A stretch of 64,000 bases of DNA from a virus. Below are positions 8,179 to 15,989 of this stretch, in pieces. Under the pieces are notes generated by a model, which was given only the letters and a program-made list of their open reading frames with translations, had not been told where the DNA came from and did no database searches. The stretch covers positions 51,208-115,207 of the IMG/VR virus record IMGVR_UViG_3300008107_000014; one strand, written 5' to 3'. Each line of letters opens with the position of its first letter. Position 1 is the stretch's first letter. The position numbers were made by a program, and so were the translations under genes.

Positions 8179-9161
8179 TGTTTATACCTCGCATTTAATG
8201 GTTCGGCATATGCTTGAGCTTGATCTGCAATTTTCTTTAGGTCATAAAGATTGCAAAACTTTATCAATCTAATACCTACCTGGCTGATATTTTTATCGGC
8301 TGCAATAGCAGTATCGATAGTATCAGTAATTATAGTTCTAATTTCGTCTGGTTGTTTTGTTAGATCAATCAAAGTGCAATTTCGAGTGTAGTCATCTAGT
8401 ACACGATGCTCTACACCTTCATGATCGGTCCAACGTTGCAACATCATGTTGTTCCAGTTGAATCCTTTTGTGTTGCGATCTGCAAATGCTTCTTTTAATC
8501 CAACTTTTTTCTTTGTGCCTTCTTTGCGAACACCTGGATATGCACTAAACACATTATCGCTAGTATCACCTCTCATGCACTTTTCAAATAACAACCATTC
8601 TGGATTTGGAATTTCTTTAGGCAACTGTGTTTTCTTATCGATTACATAATTACCTTTTTCGTCAAAGTATCCTTCGTGTGTAATTGTTGTTTCGCTTACA
8701 CCGTTGTATTGTTTTACATTGGGTGCAATTAATTGAACAAAGTCTGTGTCAGTGCTAATAATTACATGATCATCATTTGGATGACTTTGAATCCATCCAG
8801 CAATTAAATCATCGGCTTCTAACTGCGAATGTTGCAATACTGTGCAATTAGTTTTTTCTGTAATGAAGTCTTTAAATGTATCAAATGCTTCCCAGAACAA
8901 TTTTTCTTCTTCTTGTTCACGTTCGTTATGTGCAGCACGGGCATCACTACGATTTCTTTTATATGGAGCATAATGGTCTTTGCGCCAACTGCGCCCTTCA
9001 AGGCAAAAAATTACATGACTTCCGTTAAAGTCTTTCCATGCTTTCTTGATGGAGTTTAACGTAATGTGAAAAGCCATGCCAAGCTTGATATCAGCGTCAC
9101 CGTTGATAACATGCCTAGCACGGAAAAAAGTATTTGCTGTATCTACTAAAATATATGTCAT
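8175..9161 (-). CDS. rnh: RNase H / 5'-3' exonuclease (T4 Rnh family)
   Basis: A 328-residue FEN/PIN-like nuclease, near the 305 residues of T4 RNase H. It removes RNA primers and flaps from lagging-strand fragments. Metal-binding acidic residues are seen in ILVDTANTFFRARH (N-terminus), EADDLIAGW (about residue 115) and STDTDFVQL (about residue 135), followed by GDTSDNVF. It lies in one tightly overlapping operon with queE, the dCMP deaminase and folE, upstream of the small conserved genes. Confidence 0.9.
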   Translation of the reverse strand: MTYILVDTANTFFRARHVINGDADIKLGMAFHITLNSIKKAWKDFNGSHVIFCLEGRSWRKDHYAPYKRNRSDARAAHNEREQEEEKLFWEAFDTFKDFITEKTNCTVLQHSQLEADDLIAGWIQSHPNDDHVIISTDTDFVQLIAPNVKQYNGVSETTITHEGYFDEKGNYVIDKKTQLPKEIPNPEWLLFEKCMRGDTSDNVFSAYPGVRKEGTKKKVGLKEAFADRNTKGFNWNNMMLQRWTDHEGVEHRVLDDYTRNCTLIDLTKQPDEIRTIITDTIDTAIAADKNISQVGIRLIKFCNLYDLKKIADQAQAYAEPLNARYKQ

Positions 9162-9613
9162 GAAACTTCTGCTTTACCTGGGGCAATTTTCTTAACGTCA
9201 ACATATCCTGCCCCACGGCGATCCATGCTAACACCTTCCTCTTGTCCAATGTCTCCGCACAATGCACGGAACCATCGATCTGCAATTTCTTCATCTGGAT
9301 CACCATCATAGCCATATCCTTGCAACTTCAATTGTACAATAAACTCATCGTTCCAATCAAGCTCAAAGAATCCATTACGTAGATTGTCTTTGTTAACATG
9401 TGTGTCAAGTACAGCTACCCACGGCTCGCCCTTTTGTGTAGCACGTTCTTTAGGAGTTAACTTAGCTTCTGCTGCTTTTGCTTCAGCTGCAATTGCTTCT
9501 TCTAAATGCTGTTTAGCAATACTCTTTGCAGTCTCTGCTTCTGCTAGTGCGTTTTGTGTTGCATCTTCTAATGCTTGTAAGCCTGTAATCTTTTTAAAGA
9601 ATTGTTTAATCAT
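9158..9613 (-). CDS. Conserved phage protein with alanine-rich coiled coil
   Basis: A 151-residue protein. The ATG at 9613 overlaps the queE stop as TAATG, which decides the start over an upstream GTG. Residues about 15-60 form an Ala/Glu-rich helix (AEAETAKSIAKQHLEEAIAAEAKAAEAKL). The C-terminal half (GEPWVAVLDTHVNKDNLRNGFFELDWNDEFI) matches a domain conserved in cyanophages and pelagiphages. Function unknown. Confidence 0.6.
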   Translation of the reverse strand: MIKQFFKKITGLQALEDATQNALAEAETAKSIAKQHLEEAIAAEAKAAEAKLTPKERATQKGEPWVAVLDTHVNKDNLRNGFFELDWNDEFIVQLKLQGYGYDGDPDEEIADRWFRALCGDIGQEEGVSMDRRGAGYVDVKKIAPGKAEVS

Positions 9614-10467
9614 TAAGTTCCCCACTCATTTTTAAATAACGGTACTTGTAGTCTGTCGCTATAACGTAAACCGTTTTTCATTGCTAGTAATGCTACATTC
9701 TTATTGTTTAATGCGTAGACACTTTCAACACCACCTACCGGCATTAGATAAACATGTCCTTTAAAGCCTGCTTTGCGATATGCGGCAATAGCACATTCGG
9801 CATCGGTAAAATCTTGTTCTGTGGCAATAACAAATTTCAAATATGCTGTACCGAAATTTTCGTATTCACAAACTACTTCTGGAAGAATTGCTTCTTCCCA
9901 TTTCTCTCCACTACATGGTAGTTTAGCACTTACGCTAAATGTAACTTCTCTAGCAAAATCCATGTTAGGCATTTGCCATTCTACCAGATATTCTTTAAAC
10001 TCTTCTGTTAGCTTTTGAGTGCCATTTGTTTCAAATGTAATCTCTTTCAAGCCTGACATCTTAGGGTGACTCAACAAGTCTGGATAAGCACGTTGCCAAC
10101 CCAGCAATGGTTCACCGCCTGTGATAACAAGATGCTCGTCCTTCCAATGATCTTGCGGAAGTATTTCCATAATTCGATCTACGATAGCATCACTTGTAAG
10201 CATTGGACTAAGATCCTTAAAACTAGGATGCCAGCTAGCATAGCTATCACACCCCGTAGAAACCAAAGGTAGTTCTTCATATTTGTTATATAGATATGCA
10301 ACTTCTGCAATATCTTCAGCTTCGTTGCTTAATTCACCACGACTCATGCCAAAACCTGCACATTTAAAGTTACAACCAAATGTGCGTAAAAACACAGAAG
10401 GCACACCCATGTAGCGACCTTCACCTTGAATGCTGTAAAACAGCTCTGCGATTTTAATTTTACTCAT
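9613..10467 (-). CDS. queE: 7-carboxy-7-deazaguanine synthase (QueE), radical SAM
   Basis: A 284-residue radical SAM enzyme that converts 6-carboxytetrahydropterin to 7-carboxy-7-deazaguanine in the preQ0 pathway. The family start SIQGEGRYMG and the SAM-binding LVITGGEPLL are clear. The iron-sulfur cysteines are unusual: Cys32-x3-Cys36, but the third is Cys73 in TGCDSYASWH, 36 residues later, whereas most QueE proteins have CX3CX2C or CX14CX2C. The insertion looks like a phage variant rather than a defect, because the CDS-x-x-x-W context is kept. With FolE, QueD and DpdA in this window it points to 7-deazaguanine in phage DNA. Confidence 0.9.
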   Translation of the reverse strand: MSKIKIAELFYSIQGEGRYMGVPSVFLRTFGCNFKCAGFGMSRGELSNEAEDIAEVAYLYNKYEELPLVSTGCDSYASWHPSFKDLSPMLTSDAIVDRIMEILPQDHWKDEHLVITGGEPLLGWQRAYPDLLSHPKMSGLKEITFETNGTQKLTEEFKEYLVEWQMPNMDFAREVTFSVSAKLPCSGEKWEEAILPEVVCEYENFGTAYLKFVIATEQDFTDAECAIAAYRKAGFKGHVYLMPVGGVESVYALNNKNVALLAMKNGLRYSDRLQVPLFKNEWGT

Positions 10468-10472
10468 ACGTT

Positions 10473-10501
10473 ATTATACACTCTTTTTTGTTAAAGTCCA
10501 A
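10473..10501 (-). promoter_or_regulatory. Sigma70-type promoter TTGGAC-17-TATAAT before queE
   Basis: The minus strand has TTGGAC (10496-10501), a 17-base spacer and TATAAT (10473-10478). The -10 ends only five bases before the queE ATG, so a transcript would be nearly leaderless. It lies in the end of the AbrB-like gene. Moderate match. Confidence 0.4.
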
Positions 10502-10647
10502 GAGCCATCCTTGTTATCTGTCCAAACAAGTGTATCTCCTTCTTTCCAACCTGCTTGTTCTAATAGCTCAGGCGGAAATGTTATTATTGCATCGCCGGTA
10601 TCTGGATCTTCCTCAACCGGTACAGTCCATTTAGATAAGTTGTTCAA
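10474..10647 (-). CDS. AbrB/MazE-like (SpoVT fold) small DNA-binding protein
   Basis: A 57-residue protein starting with TTG at 10647. It is preceded by AGGAG six bases upstream and by an in-frame stop, so the TTG is the only reasonable start. The sequence SKWTVPVEEDPDTGDAIITF, PPELLEQAGWKEGDTLVW and a final GSWTLTKK is the swapped-hairpin AbrB pattern, as in MazE antitoxins and transition-state regulators. I recognise similar proteins in cyanophages. It overlaps the deaminase gene end by 17 bases and ends 7 bases before queE. No toxin partner is visible, so a DNA-binding regulator is the better inference. Confidence 0.75.
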   Translation of the reverse strand: MNNLSKWTVPVEEDPDTGDAIITFPPELLEQAGWKEGDTLVWTDNKDGSWTLTKKSV

Positions 10648-11092
10648 CAGTTACTCCTGATTTTTCCAGAAACGTGATACCACTGGTATCCCTATAAGTG
10701 TTCCGATATAAAACACTGCTAATACCACTTTGGTAGATAAGTTTGGCACAGTCCAAACATGGAGCATGGGTAATAAACATAGTAGCACCCAAACCAGATT
10801 CGTTAGATTTAGCCAGTTTGGCAATCGCATTTGTTTCAGCATGTAATACCTCGGGTCTAGTTTTTAACTCACCGGTGTTGACTAACTTACTGCCAACACC
10901 GTATTCGGTTTGAAATTCTGTTACTTCATATTCACAGTTATTATCCCAACCTGCTGGCATACCATTGTAGCCAATAGAGATAATCCTATCATCTTTGGCT
11001 ACGATTGCACCTACATGCAATCGCCGAGCATGACTAAGCTCTGCAAATGTCTCCGCAGTTTTCATGTATGCTTGTTTTAATTTTTGTTTCAT
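10631..11092 (-). CDS. cd: dCMP/cytidine deaminase
   Basis: A 153-residue zinc-dependent deaminase. The signature is HAE at residues 84-86 and PCLDC (Cys112 and Cys115), giving the His/Cys/Cys zinc site with catalytic Glu86. dCMP deaminase makes dUMP, the substrate of thymidylate synthase, as in T4 (gene cd). Length and N-terminal motif (HVGAIVAKD, GYNGMPAG) fit the deoxycytidylate deaminase group. It overlaps its neighbours on both sides. Confidence 0.9.
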   Translation of the reverse strand: MKQKLKQAYMKTAETFAELSHARRLHVGAIVAKDDRIISIGYNGMPAGWDNNCEYEVTEFQTEYGVGSKLVNTGELKTRPEVLHAETNAIAKLAKSNESGLGATMFITHAPCLDCAKLIYQSGISSVLYRNTYRDTSGITFLEKSGVTVEQLI

Positions 11093-11277
11093 TCGGGTAG
11101 GCTTGTAAAGCGTTGTTCAAAACTTTCTATATAGCAACTATATTCTCTAGGCTCAAGAACTTTGTCATCTCGATAATGAACCCATGTATGTCCATCAACT
11201 TCAACTACATGGATTACAATAAATTTTTTATCAGTGCCTGAACCCCAACGACTTCCTGGTAAAATTTCTTTCTTCAT
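11089..11277 (-). CDS. Small conserved phage protein, unknown function
   Basis: A 62-residue protein starting at the ATG that overlaps the upstream stop as ATGA (11277). A GTG four codons earlier is less likely. The pattern ILPGSRWGSG...FIVIHVVEVDGHTWVHYR looks like a small beta-barrel protein of the DUF1653/DUF4222 kind found in phages. No activity can be assigned. Confidence 0.55.
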   Translation of the reverse strand: MKKEILPGSRWGSGTDKKFIVIHVVEVDGHTWVHYRDDKVLEPREYSCYIESFEQRFTSLPE

Positions 11278-11807
11278 TTTGTCCACCACTCCTCATAAGG
11301 AAATTCAATCCAAACATCTTCTTCGGCTTTGTTTACTTCCATGCCCCAATAATTCATTGGAGCTTTACATTTACTAGATAGATTATCTACAATAACTGCA
11401 AATCGAACATTGTTATTCCAAATTTCTTCCCATCGTTCGTCATTTGGAAAACAACCACTCGGCCAGTCTTCCATAATCCAGTTTAGTGTACTACCTTGAT
11501 CATTGATATCGTCTACAATAAGGATATTTTTTCTACCATCACCTGATGACATTGGGTCGTGATTGATATACCCAAACGCATCTTCTGCCATACCTAGATT
11601 ACTAACGCATTCGCCTCCGTCACGCAGACTAACGTCTAATGATTGCATGGGTACATTTAAGTAATGACTAATCATAACAGCAGGTAGTAGCCCGCCTCTA
11701 GTTAATCCCACAACATAATCAGGTTTCCAGTTGCTTAATGCAATATCTCTACAAATCTTATTGACTAGACCTTTAAAGTCGTCATTGTTAATTACTAACT
11801 TTTTCAT
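11274..11807 (-). CDS. Type I phosphoribosyltransferase
   Basis: A 177-residue protein. The PRPP-binding motif ILIVDDINDQGST (about residue 95-107) and an N-terminal VVGLTRGGLLPAV loop are clear. This places it in the purine phosphoribosyltransferase superfamily. Family members move a phosphoribosyl group from PRPP to a base. The substrate cannot be read from sequence. In this position, among deazaguanine and nucleotide genes, base salvage is possible but unproven. Confidence 0.8.
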   Translation of the reverse strand: MKKLVINNDDFKGLVNKICRDIALSNWKPDYVVGLTRGGLLPAVMISHYLNVPMQSLDVSLRDGGECVSNLGMAEDAFGYINHDPMSSGDGRKNILIVDDINDQGSTLNWIMEDWPSGCFPNDERWEEIWNNNVRFAVIVDNLSSKCKAPMNYWGMEVNKAEEDVWIEFPYEEWWTK

Positions 11808-12252
11808 ATCTTTCCTTAAGGTACTGCTCGTGTTGCACCCACTTATTATTAACTAAAAATCCCCATTCTCTTTTTTGAGGACCCGGCATAAACAAAGTCC
11901 AAGCAGTTATTCCAGGAACCAATTCGATACGATGATAGCTGTGAGAACTGCATAAGCGGAAGTGACCAGGACCACGCCAATGCTTTGTTTCTCCAACCAT
12001 TTTGCCATATTCGAAATTAGGAGTGTATTCATAGTAACCACCTTTGAGTATTAGTGTAGCATACGGCCACGGATGATCATGAACATCATCTGGGTCGCCC
12101 TTTAAAAACTTATGTAGGAATATATTAAATGGAAATGTTTTCCTATCTTTTAGAAACAAGTAATAGCGTTCAAGATACGGCTCGTCGCATTGACGATCCA
12201 TAACAATACGCTTACGACCTAGCCGATCTAAAAGATTAAGAAACCATTTCAT
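11788..12252 (-). CDS. Cupin-like protein
   Basis: A 154-residue protein with a probable cupin metal site: VHDHPWPYATLILKGGYYEY (about residues 55-75) and a later SSHSYHRIEL. Such small cupins occur in marine T4-like phages beside folE and the phosphoribosyltransferase. The reaction is unknown. Cupins range from sugar isomerases to dioxygenases, and no choice can be made. It overlaps the preceding gene by four bases. Confidence 0.6.
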   Translation of the reverse strand: MKWFLNLLDRLGRKRIVMDRQCDEPYLERYYLFLKDRKTFPFNIFLHKFLKGDPDDVHDHPWPYATLILKGGYYEYTPNFEYGKMVGETKHWRGPGHFRLCSSHSYHRIELVPGITAWTLFMPGPQKREWGFLVNNKWVQHEQYLKERYEKVSN

Positions 12253-12467
12253 TCTACATCCTCACTAAACCACTCGTCTACCATATCCTCGGCTTCGTCT
12301 TGTGTTAATGCAGGAACAAATAACCTTGCTGGTTGTCCTACAGTATGTTGAATATTAAAACGAACAATGCCAGTTGGAATTTGATCAAAGTCTCTTTCTA
12401 CAATAAATTCTTGAAGATTCTTTGCACGATAGATTAAATGATCTGTTAGGTCTTTAGCTGTTGTCAT
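12249..12467 (-). CDS. Small acidic conserved phage protein
   Basis: A 72-residue protein. It begins with a helix (TAKDLTDHLIYRAKNLQEFI), followed by a beta-rich middle (GIVRFNIQHTVGQPARLFV) and an acidic tail. It overlaps folE upstream and the cupin gene downstream as ATGA, so it is translated as part of this operon. I do not recognise a function. Confidence 0.55.
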   Translation of the reverse strand: MTTAKDLTDHLIYRAKNLQEFIVERDFDQIPTGIVRFNIQHTVGQPARLFVPALTQDEAEDMVDEWFSEDVE

Positions 12468-13162
12468 CTTGGGGCAAACTCCTGTTGTAGTTTAATGTTG
12501 TCAAAGAATTCCTTCTTTGTATGAGGATCATTTTTAAATGTTCCTTTTAATACTGTAGTCTGTGTTAGACTGCTATGTGCCATGATGCCGCGATTTTCAC
12601 AGCAACCGTGTGTTGCTTGAATGTAAACTGCTACGTTCTCTGAGTCAGTAGCTCGGCTAATCTCGCGGGCGATGTCGTTACAAAGTTCCTCCTGGAGAGT
12701 ACCCCGTCTTGCACACCACTGTGCGATTCTTGTGTACTTGCTAAGTCCGATAAGTTTTTCGGCAGCAATAATACCAATATAAGCAACGCCAGCCACAGGT
12801 TGGTGATGATGACTGCACATACTACGCAGCTCACTACGAACAACCAACATGCCTTCATAACGGTCTTGCGAGTCATTTGGAAACGCTGTTGCATCTGGGG
12901 CTGCTTCATATCTACCTGCCATTATTTCGTTAAAGTACATTTTAGCAAGTCTACGTGCTGTGCCCTTGCTGTTGGGATCGTTTTCACGATCAATAAGGAG
13001 TGCGTCGAGAACGCCTTCGAATGCTACTGTTGCTTCTTCAATAAGATAGTTTTTATCAAACTCATCTTTAACGTATTCGCTGATATTGTCACCAGCCCAA
13101 AAACGTTTGTTATCTCTTTTCATGTTTTCGCGGATAACTTGCGATAGATTTTTTTCTGACAT
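12464..13162 (-). CDS. folE: GTP cyclohydrolase I (FolE)
   Basis: A 232-residue GTP cyclohydrolase I, converting GTP to dihydroneopterin triphosphate, the first step to folate and to 7-deazaguanines. The zinc ligands are Cys116 and His119 (MCSHHHQP) and a Cys in THGCCENRG (187/188). The segment GLSKYTRIAQWCARRGTLQEEL is typical. It starts after a GGAGAA ribosome site. The best explanation for its presence is supply of the preQ0 pathway with QueD and QueE. Confidence 0.92.
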   Translation of the reverse strand: MSEKNLSQVIRENMKRDNKRFWAGDNISEYVKDEFDKNYLIEEATVAFEGVLDALLIDRENDPNSKGTARRLAKMYFNEIMAGRYEAAPDATAFPNDSQDRYEGMLVVRSELRSMCSHHHQPVAGVAYIGIIAAEKLIGLSKYTRIAQWCARRGTLQEELCNDIAREISRATDSENVAVYIQATHGCCENRGIMAHSSLTQTTVLKGTFKNDPHTKKEFFDNIKLQQEFAPR

Positions 13163-13198
13163 ATTTTCTCCGAGTTAATGTCGAGGATGACTTAGTAG

Positions 13199-14293
13199 TT
13201 ATTTTAAGTTGTCTAGTAGTCGACTACAACTGAAAAAGTTCTCTCTTAAAACATCTACCTGTTTATTTAGGCTAGGTAGACGAGATTTATAATTTTCCAT
13301 GTGTGTGACAATTTCTCTACACACGTCCGGACGATACTTGTTATATGAGTTCCAGCTTTCTGTCCACTCACTAGGATACTTAAACACATCCATGGCCATT
13401 TCGCTGTAGCTTAATCTATCCGGAACCATTGGGATTGCATCTACGATTGCACCTTCATACCAGCTAATACCTAAGGTCTCTTGTAAGTTTGCGCTGAACA
13501 CTAACTTAGCTTCGCCTAATAAATTGTGATATTCACGTTTAGTTAATTGCTGTTCTTGACAGATGACAAATTCGTATTGCGGTAAATGTTCTTTTAGGTC
13601 ACGGAAAATTTCAACTTGTTTTTCTGGGGCAATGCGATGTGGAAATAAAATAAGATCACGTTTTTCCATGCCTTTATACATAGACAACGTATCTTCCATG
13701 TATTCCATAGGCCATCCTGTGCGTACTACTTTATTATTGAACACAGTATCTTCTATCACAGTCTTATACATTGTTTGTCTACGATCTGGATCTGCTTGGA
13801 TCAAGTTTTTGTAAAACATATGAATGTGAAAGTCAGTGGCAAAGTAGTTGTGATCAAACGCATAATAGAAACTCTTCTCAGCATGTCTAACCCAAGGTTT
13901 ATCTCCTACAAGCCGTCCTAGGAAGTCTTGAGGATCATAACTGCCCGCATGCCATAGACCGTGAGTAGTTACTGGAATACTCAATAACTCACTCATGTAC
14001 TTTAAGTTTATAATACCTGGATGCCAAGCATCAGTAAAAATAAAGTGATCGCCGGGATGAACGGCTCCGCTACAAAATAAACGGCCCATCTGCTCAACTT
14101 GACTAGCCTTGTATATATTAGTGCCGCCAAAGTTAAGAAACGCTCCCGGAGTGGTAGCACTAGGAATGTCCGTAGGACCTGATATAACGTTGACATTGTG
14201 TCCCGCCTTTCGTAAGAGTGCAGGCAAGTGGGTTTTCCACTCGCCTGTGTACCTTGTTTCAACTGCTTCTAAATCAACAAGGTATATCGACAT
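13199..14293 (-). CDS. Glycosyltransferase, GT-B fold (family 4-like)
   Basis: A 364-residue protein starting at the ATG of the TAATG overlap with the preceding gene (14293), where MSIYLVDLEAVETRYTGEWK begins the fold. The C-terminal half shows typical GT4 features: RDLILFPHRIAPEKQ (about 210-225), then LGEAKLVFSANLQETLGISWYEGAIV, where the ETLG and EG residues contact the nucleotide sugar. Cyanophages carry similar proteins. Its target may be phage DNA, a virion protein or a surface glycan; sequence alone does not decide. Confidence 0.75.
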   Translation of the reverse strand: MSIYLVDLEAVETRYTGEWKTHLPALLRKAGHNVNVISGPTDIPSATTPGAFLNFGGTNIYKASQVEQMGRLFCSGAVHPGDHFIFTDAWHPGIINLKYMSELLSIPVTTHGLWHAGSYDPQDFLGRLVGDKPWVRHAEKSFYYAFDHNYFATDFHIHMFYKNLIQADPDRRQTMYKTVIEDTVFNNKVVRTGWPMEYMEDTLSMYKGMEKRDLILFPHRIAPEKQVEIFRDLKEHLPQYEFVICQEQQLTKREYHNLLGEAKLVFSANLQETLGISWYEGAIVDAIPMVPDRLSYSEMAMDVFKYPSEWTESWNSYNKYRPDVCREIVTHMENYKSRLPSLNKQVDVLRENFFSCSRLLDNLK

Positions 14294-14523
14294 TATGAAC
14301 GTGTCCGATAGTGTTGCTGTCCTCGAGGTTTCCACTCCTTTCGTTCGCCATTACGATCATTACGATCGAAGTGTCGACGAGGGCGTTTAGATGCCTCGTA
14401 AGATTGCCAAACTTTACTCTGGCGGTTATACAAATCTGCCGGATTATAAGGCAGAAGTTCTAATCTGCAAAAATCCAACAGGGCGTCGAGATCGTTAAAA
14501 ATCTTCTCAACTTCAGTTTTCAT
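14293..14523 (-). CDS. Small basic protein with Arg-rich tail
   Basis: A 76-residue protein. An acidic helix at the N-terminus (MKTEVEKIFNDLDALLDFCRLEL) is followed by a strongly basic end (SKRPRRHFDRNDRNGERKEW). The basic tail suggests nucleic-acid binding. It overlaps the glycosyltransferase start as TAATG. I do not know the family function. Confidence 0.5.
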   Translation of the reverse strand: MKTEVEKIFNDLDALLDFCRLELLPYNPADLYNRQSKVWQSYEASKRPRRHFDRNDRNGERKEWKPRGQQHYRTRS

Positions 14524-14538
14524 CGGTAGTTCCTTTAA

Positions 14539-14928
14539 TTAGTATTTGATGAATGAACCATTTTCTCCGTCTTCGGAGACCTCAATCCAAATCTCTCGAC
14601 CTGGATACTTATTGGAAATGCTGTCATATAAATCACCTGACATCATTTCACAACTCTTGTAATCTAGTTGTAGTGTACCTTCTTTGTAAAGGTTTTCCAA
14701 CCAGCGTTTAAATTGAATAAATTCAATATCGCGATCATCGTGTGTAACACTAATCCATACTTTGAAATGGAATGTGTGACGATGCGGATAACCTAGAAAA
14801 CTTACATCATATTCGTCGCCTGTAGCAAGATTAGGATCTGTAAGTGCTGCTGGATATTTGTGAATACCTTCTTTTTGCAAGGTAACCCAAATCATTTTGT
14901 TAGGACGAGTGTCTTGTCTAATAATCAT
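14539..14928 (-). CDS. T-fold protein resembling 6-pyruvoyl-tetrahydropterin synthase
   Basis: A 129-residue protein; the ATGA overlap at 14928 decides the start. The segment LGYPHRHTFHFKVWISVTH (residues 45-63; His49, His51, His54) resembles the His-rich zinc site and beta strand of QueD/PTPS. EFIQFKRWL fits the following helix. KSCEMMSGDLYDSISNKYPGREIWIEVSEDG fits the end, with the pterin-binding Glu. Residues are not fully conserved, so it may be a divergent or non-catalytic paralogue. Its neighbours are FolE, QueE and DpdA. The assignment is by eye and needs profile confirmation. Confidence 0.45.
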   Translation of the reverse strand: MIIRQDTRPNKMIWVTLQKEGIHKYPAALTDPNLATGDEYDVSFLGYPHRHTFHFKVWISVTHDDRDIEFIQFKRWLENLYKEGTLQLDYKSCEMMSGDLYDSISNKYPGREIWIEVSEDGENGSFIKY

Positions 14929-15152
14929 GATGCCAACAAACCCTTGCAAAGTTCTCCAATTTCTTCTTTAGTCATAAAGAAGTTATATGTACTTGCATGT
15001 TCTACGTTTCCGTCTTTATCAAGACATTCTTGAATAAAGTCGAGATTGTATAATCCTTTGGGACTAATTACTTCCCAAGTTTCTACACGCACTCTAAATG
15101 CACCATTATCTTTAATGGTAAAATTGTTAATTTTTAAACTTTCATGTAACAT
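14925..15152 (-). CDS. Small conserved phage protein, unknown function
   Basis: A 75-residue protein with beta-rich N-terminal half (FRVRVETWEVISPKGLYNLDFIQECLDKDGN) and a C-terminal helix (MTKEEIGELCKGLL). It overlaps the T-fold gene by four bases. Similar short proteins occur in cyanophages; no function is known to me. Confidence 0.5.
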   Translation of the reverse strand: MLHESLKINNFTIKDNGAFRVRVETWEVISPKGLYNLDFIQECLDKDGNVEHASTYNFFMTKEEIGELCKGLLAS

Positions 15153-15454
15153 TATCGTAATCCTTCCACTGTAATAATTTTGCTTAGTTCTTCGCCTAAG
15201 TCTTTATCATCCATTATAACATAAATTGCATTCTTATGTCTATCGTTTACGTTATCGTATTTGTTCAATTCAATAATAGTTCCACCAGTTGCCTTGTGTA
15301 CTTTAAAATTAAATCCGTGATTGTCTATAGTACGTTCACTGCTCATAGAGATGCCTTTGCTAAGTCTAGGTCGATTTACATGGATATCTTCTTCACGAAT
15401 TTTATCCCAGTCTTCGCGAACCCAGCGGACAATGATTTTTTTAAACCAGTTCAT
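15152..15454 (-). CDS. Small conserved phage protein, unknown function
   Basis: A 100-residue protein. The ATG at 15454 is chosen over a TTG three codons upstream. The first 35 residues are basic (WFKKIIVRWVREDWDKIRE). The rest contains FNFKVHKATGGTIIELNKYD and a DDKDLGEEL helix. I recognise the central GGTIIEL segment from cyanophage conserved proteins, but not its role. Confidence 0.5.
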   Translation of the reverse strand: MNWFKKIIVRWVREDWDKIREEDIHVNRPRLSKGISMSSERTIDNHGFNFKVHKATGGTIIELNKYDNVNDRHKNAIYVIMDDKDLGEELSKIITVEGLR

Positions 15455-15989
15455 TTTCTTCAATACTCCATAGTTTTCCTTCAGATGATTCTTCTACATC
15501 AAACAGGCTGTTAAATTCATTGATCTGCATAGTTCGAATATCTAATCCCCACTTATGAAAAACTTTGTCTGCTAAAAACGAGTGTGAATATTGTTCAGAC
15601 GGTATTCCAAAAGGACAGTTTCCACTATTTGCGGCAGAATATGGTTGTTCTAATTCACATTTAGTAATCAATAAATTTGATGATGTTATTATGTTGTTAA
15701 TTGTGGTTAGTAATTCTTCTTCGGGAATTTTAAACATTTCGGTCTGTGATGAAATGTTATTGAGGTATTTGCCAGATTTATATATCAGGGCTTGTTTAAT
15801 CTTTGATTCCAATCTGCCTATATCTCTAGGTGCTCCGAAATAAACATGATTAAGACTAAACTCCTTAGAACAAAACTTTTGTCTAGCTCTAACAGCAGAA
15901 TACGGCGTCATAGCTACTCCAATCTTTTTCCAATTAGAGTCTCCGTTTAAATCGTCGTGTATGTAAAAGAAAAAACTTTTTTCGTTCAT
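15441..15989 (-). CDS. Protein with GIY-YIG/T5orf172-like domain (tentative)
   Basis: A 182-residue protein. The pattern WKKIGVAMTPYSAVRARQ, then VYFGAPRDIGRLESKIKQAL (E at about 65), then TEMFKIPEEELLTTINNII resembles the T5orf172/MUG113 branch of the GIY-YIG nuclease fold (K-I-G, Arg, Glu, TE-x-F). If correct it could be a nuclease or a degenerate relative. The N-terminal YIHDD segment would be the weak first motif. It overlaps the next gene by 14 bases. The reading is tentative. Confidence 0.4.
   Translation of the reverse strand: MNEKSFFFYIHDDLNGDSNWKKIGVAMTPYSAVRARQKFCSKEFSLNHVYFGAPRDIGRLESKIKQALIYKSGKYLNNISSQTEMFKIPEEELLTTINNIITSSNLLITKCELEQPYSAANSGNCPFGIPSEQYSHSFLADKVFHKWGLDIRTMQINEFNSLFDVEESSEGKLWSIEENELV

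Noticed and set aside
10474-10647. MazE antitoxin of a toxin-antitoxin pair
   Set aside because: The fold fits, but neither neighbour looks like a toxin.
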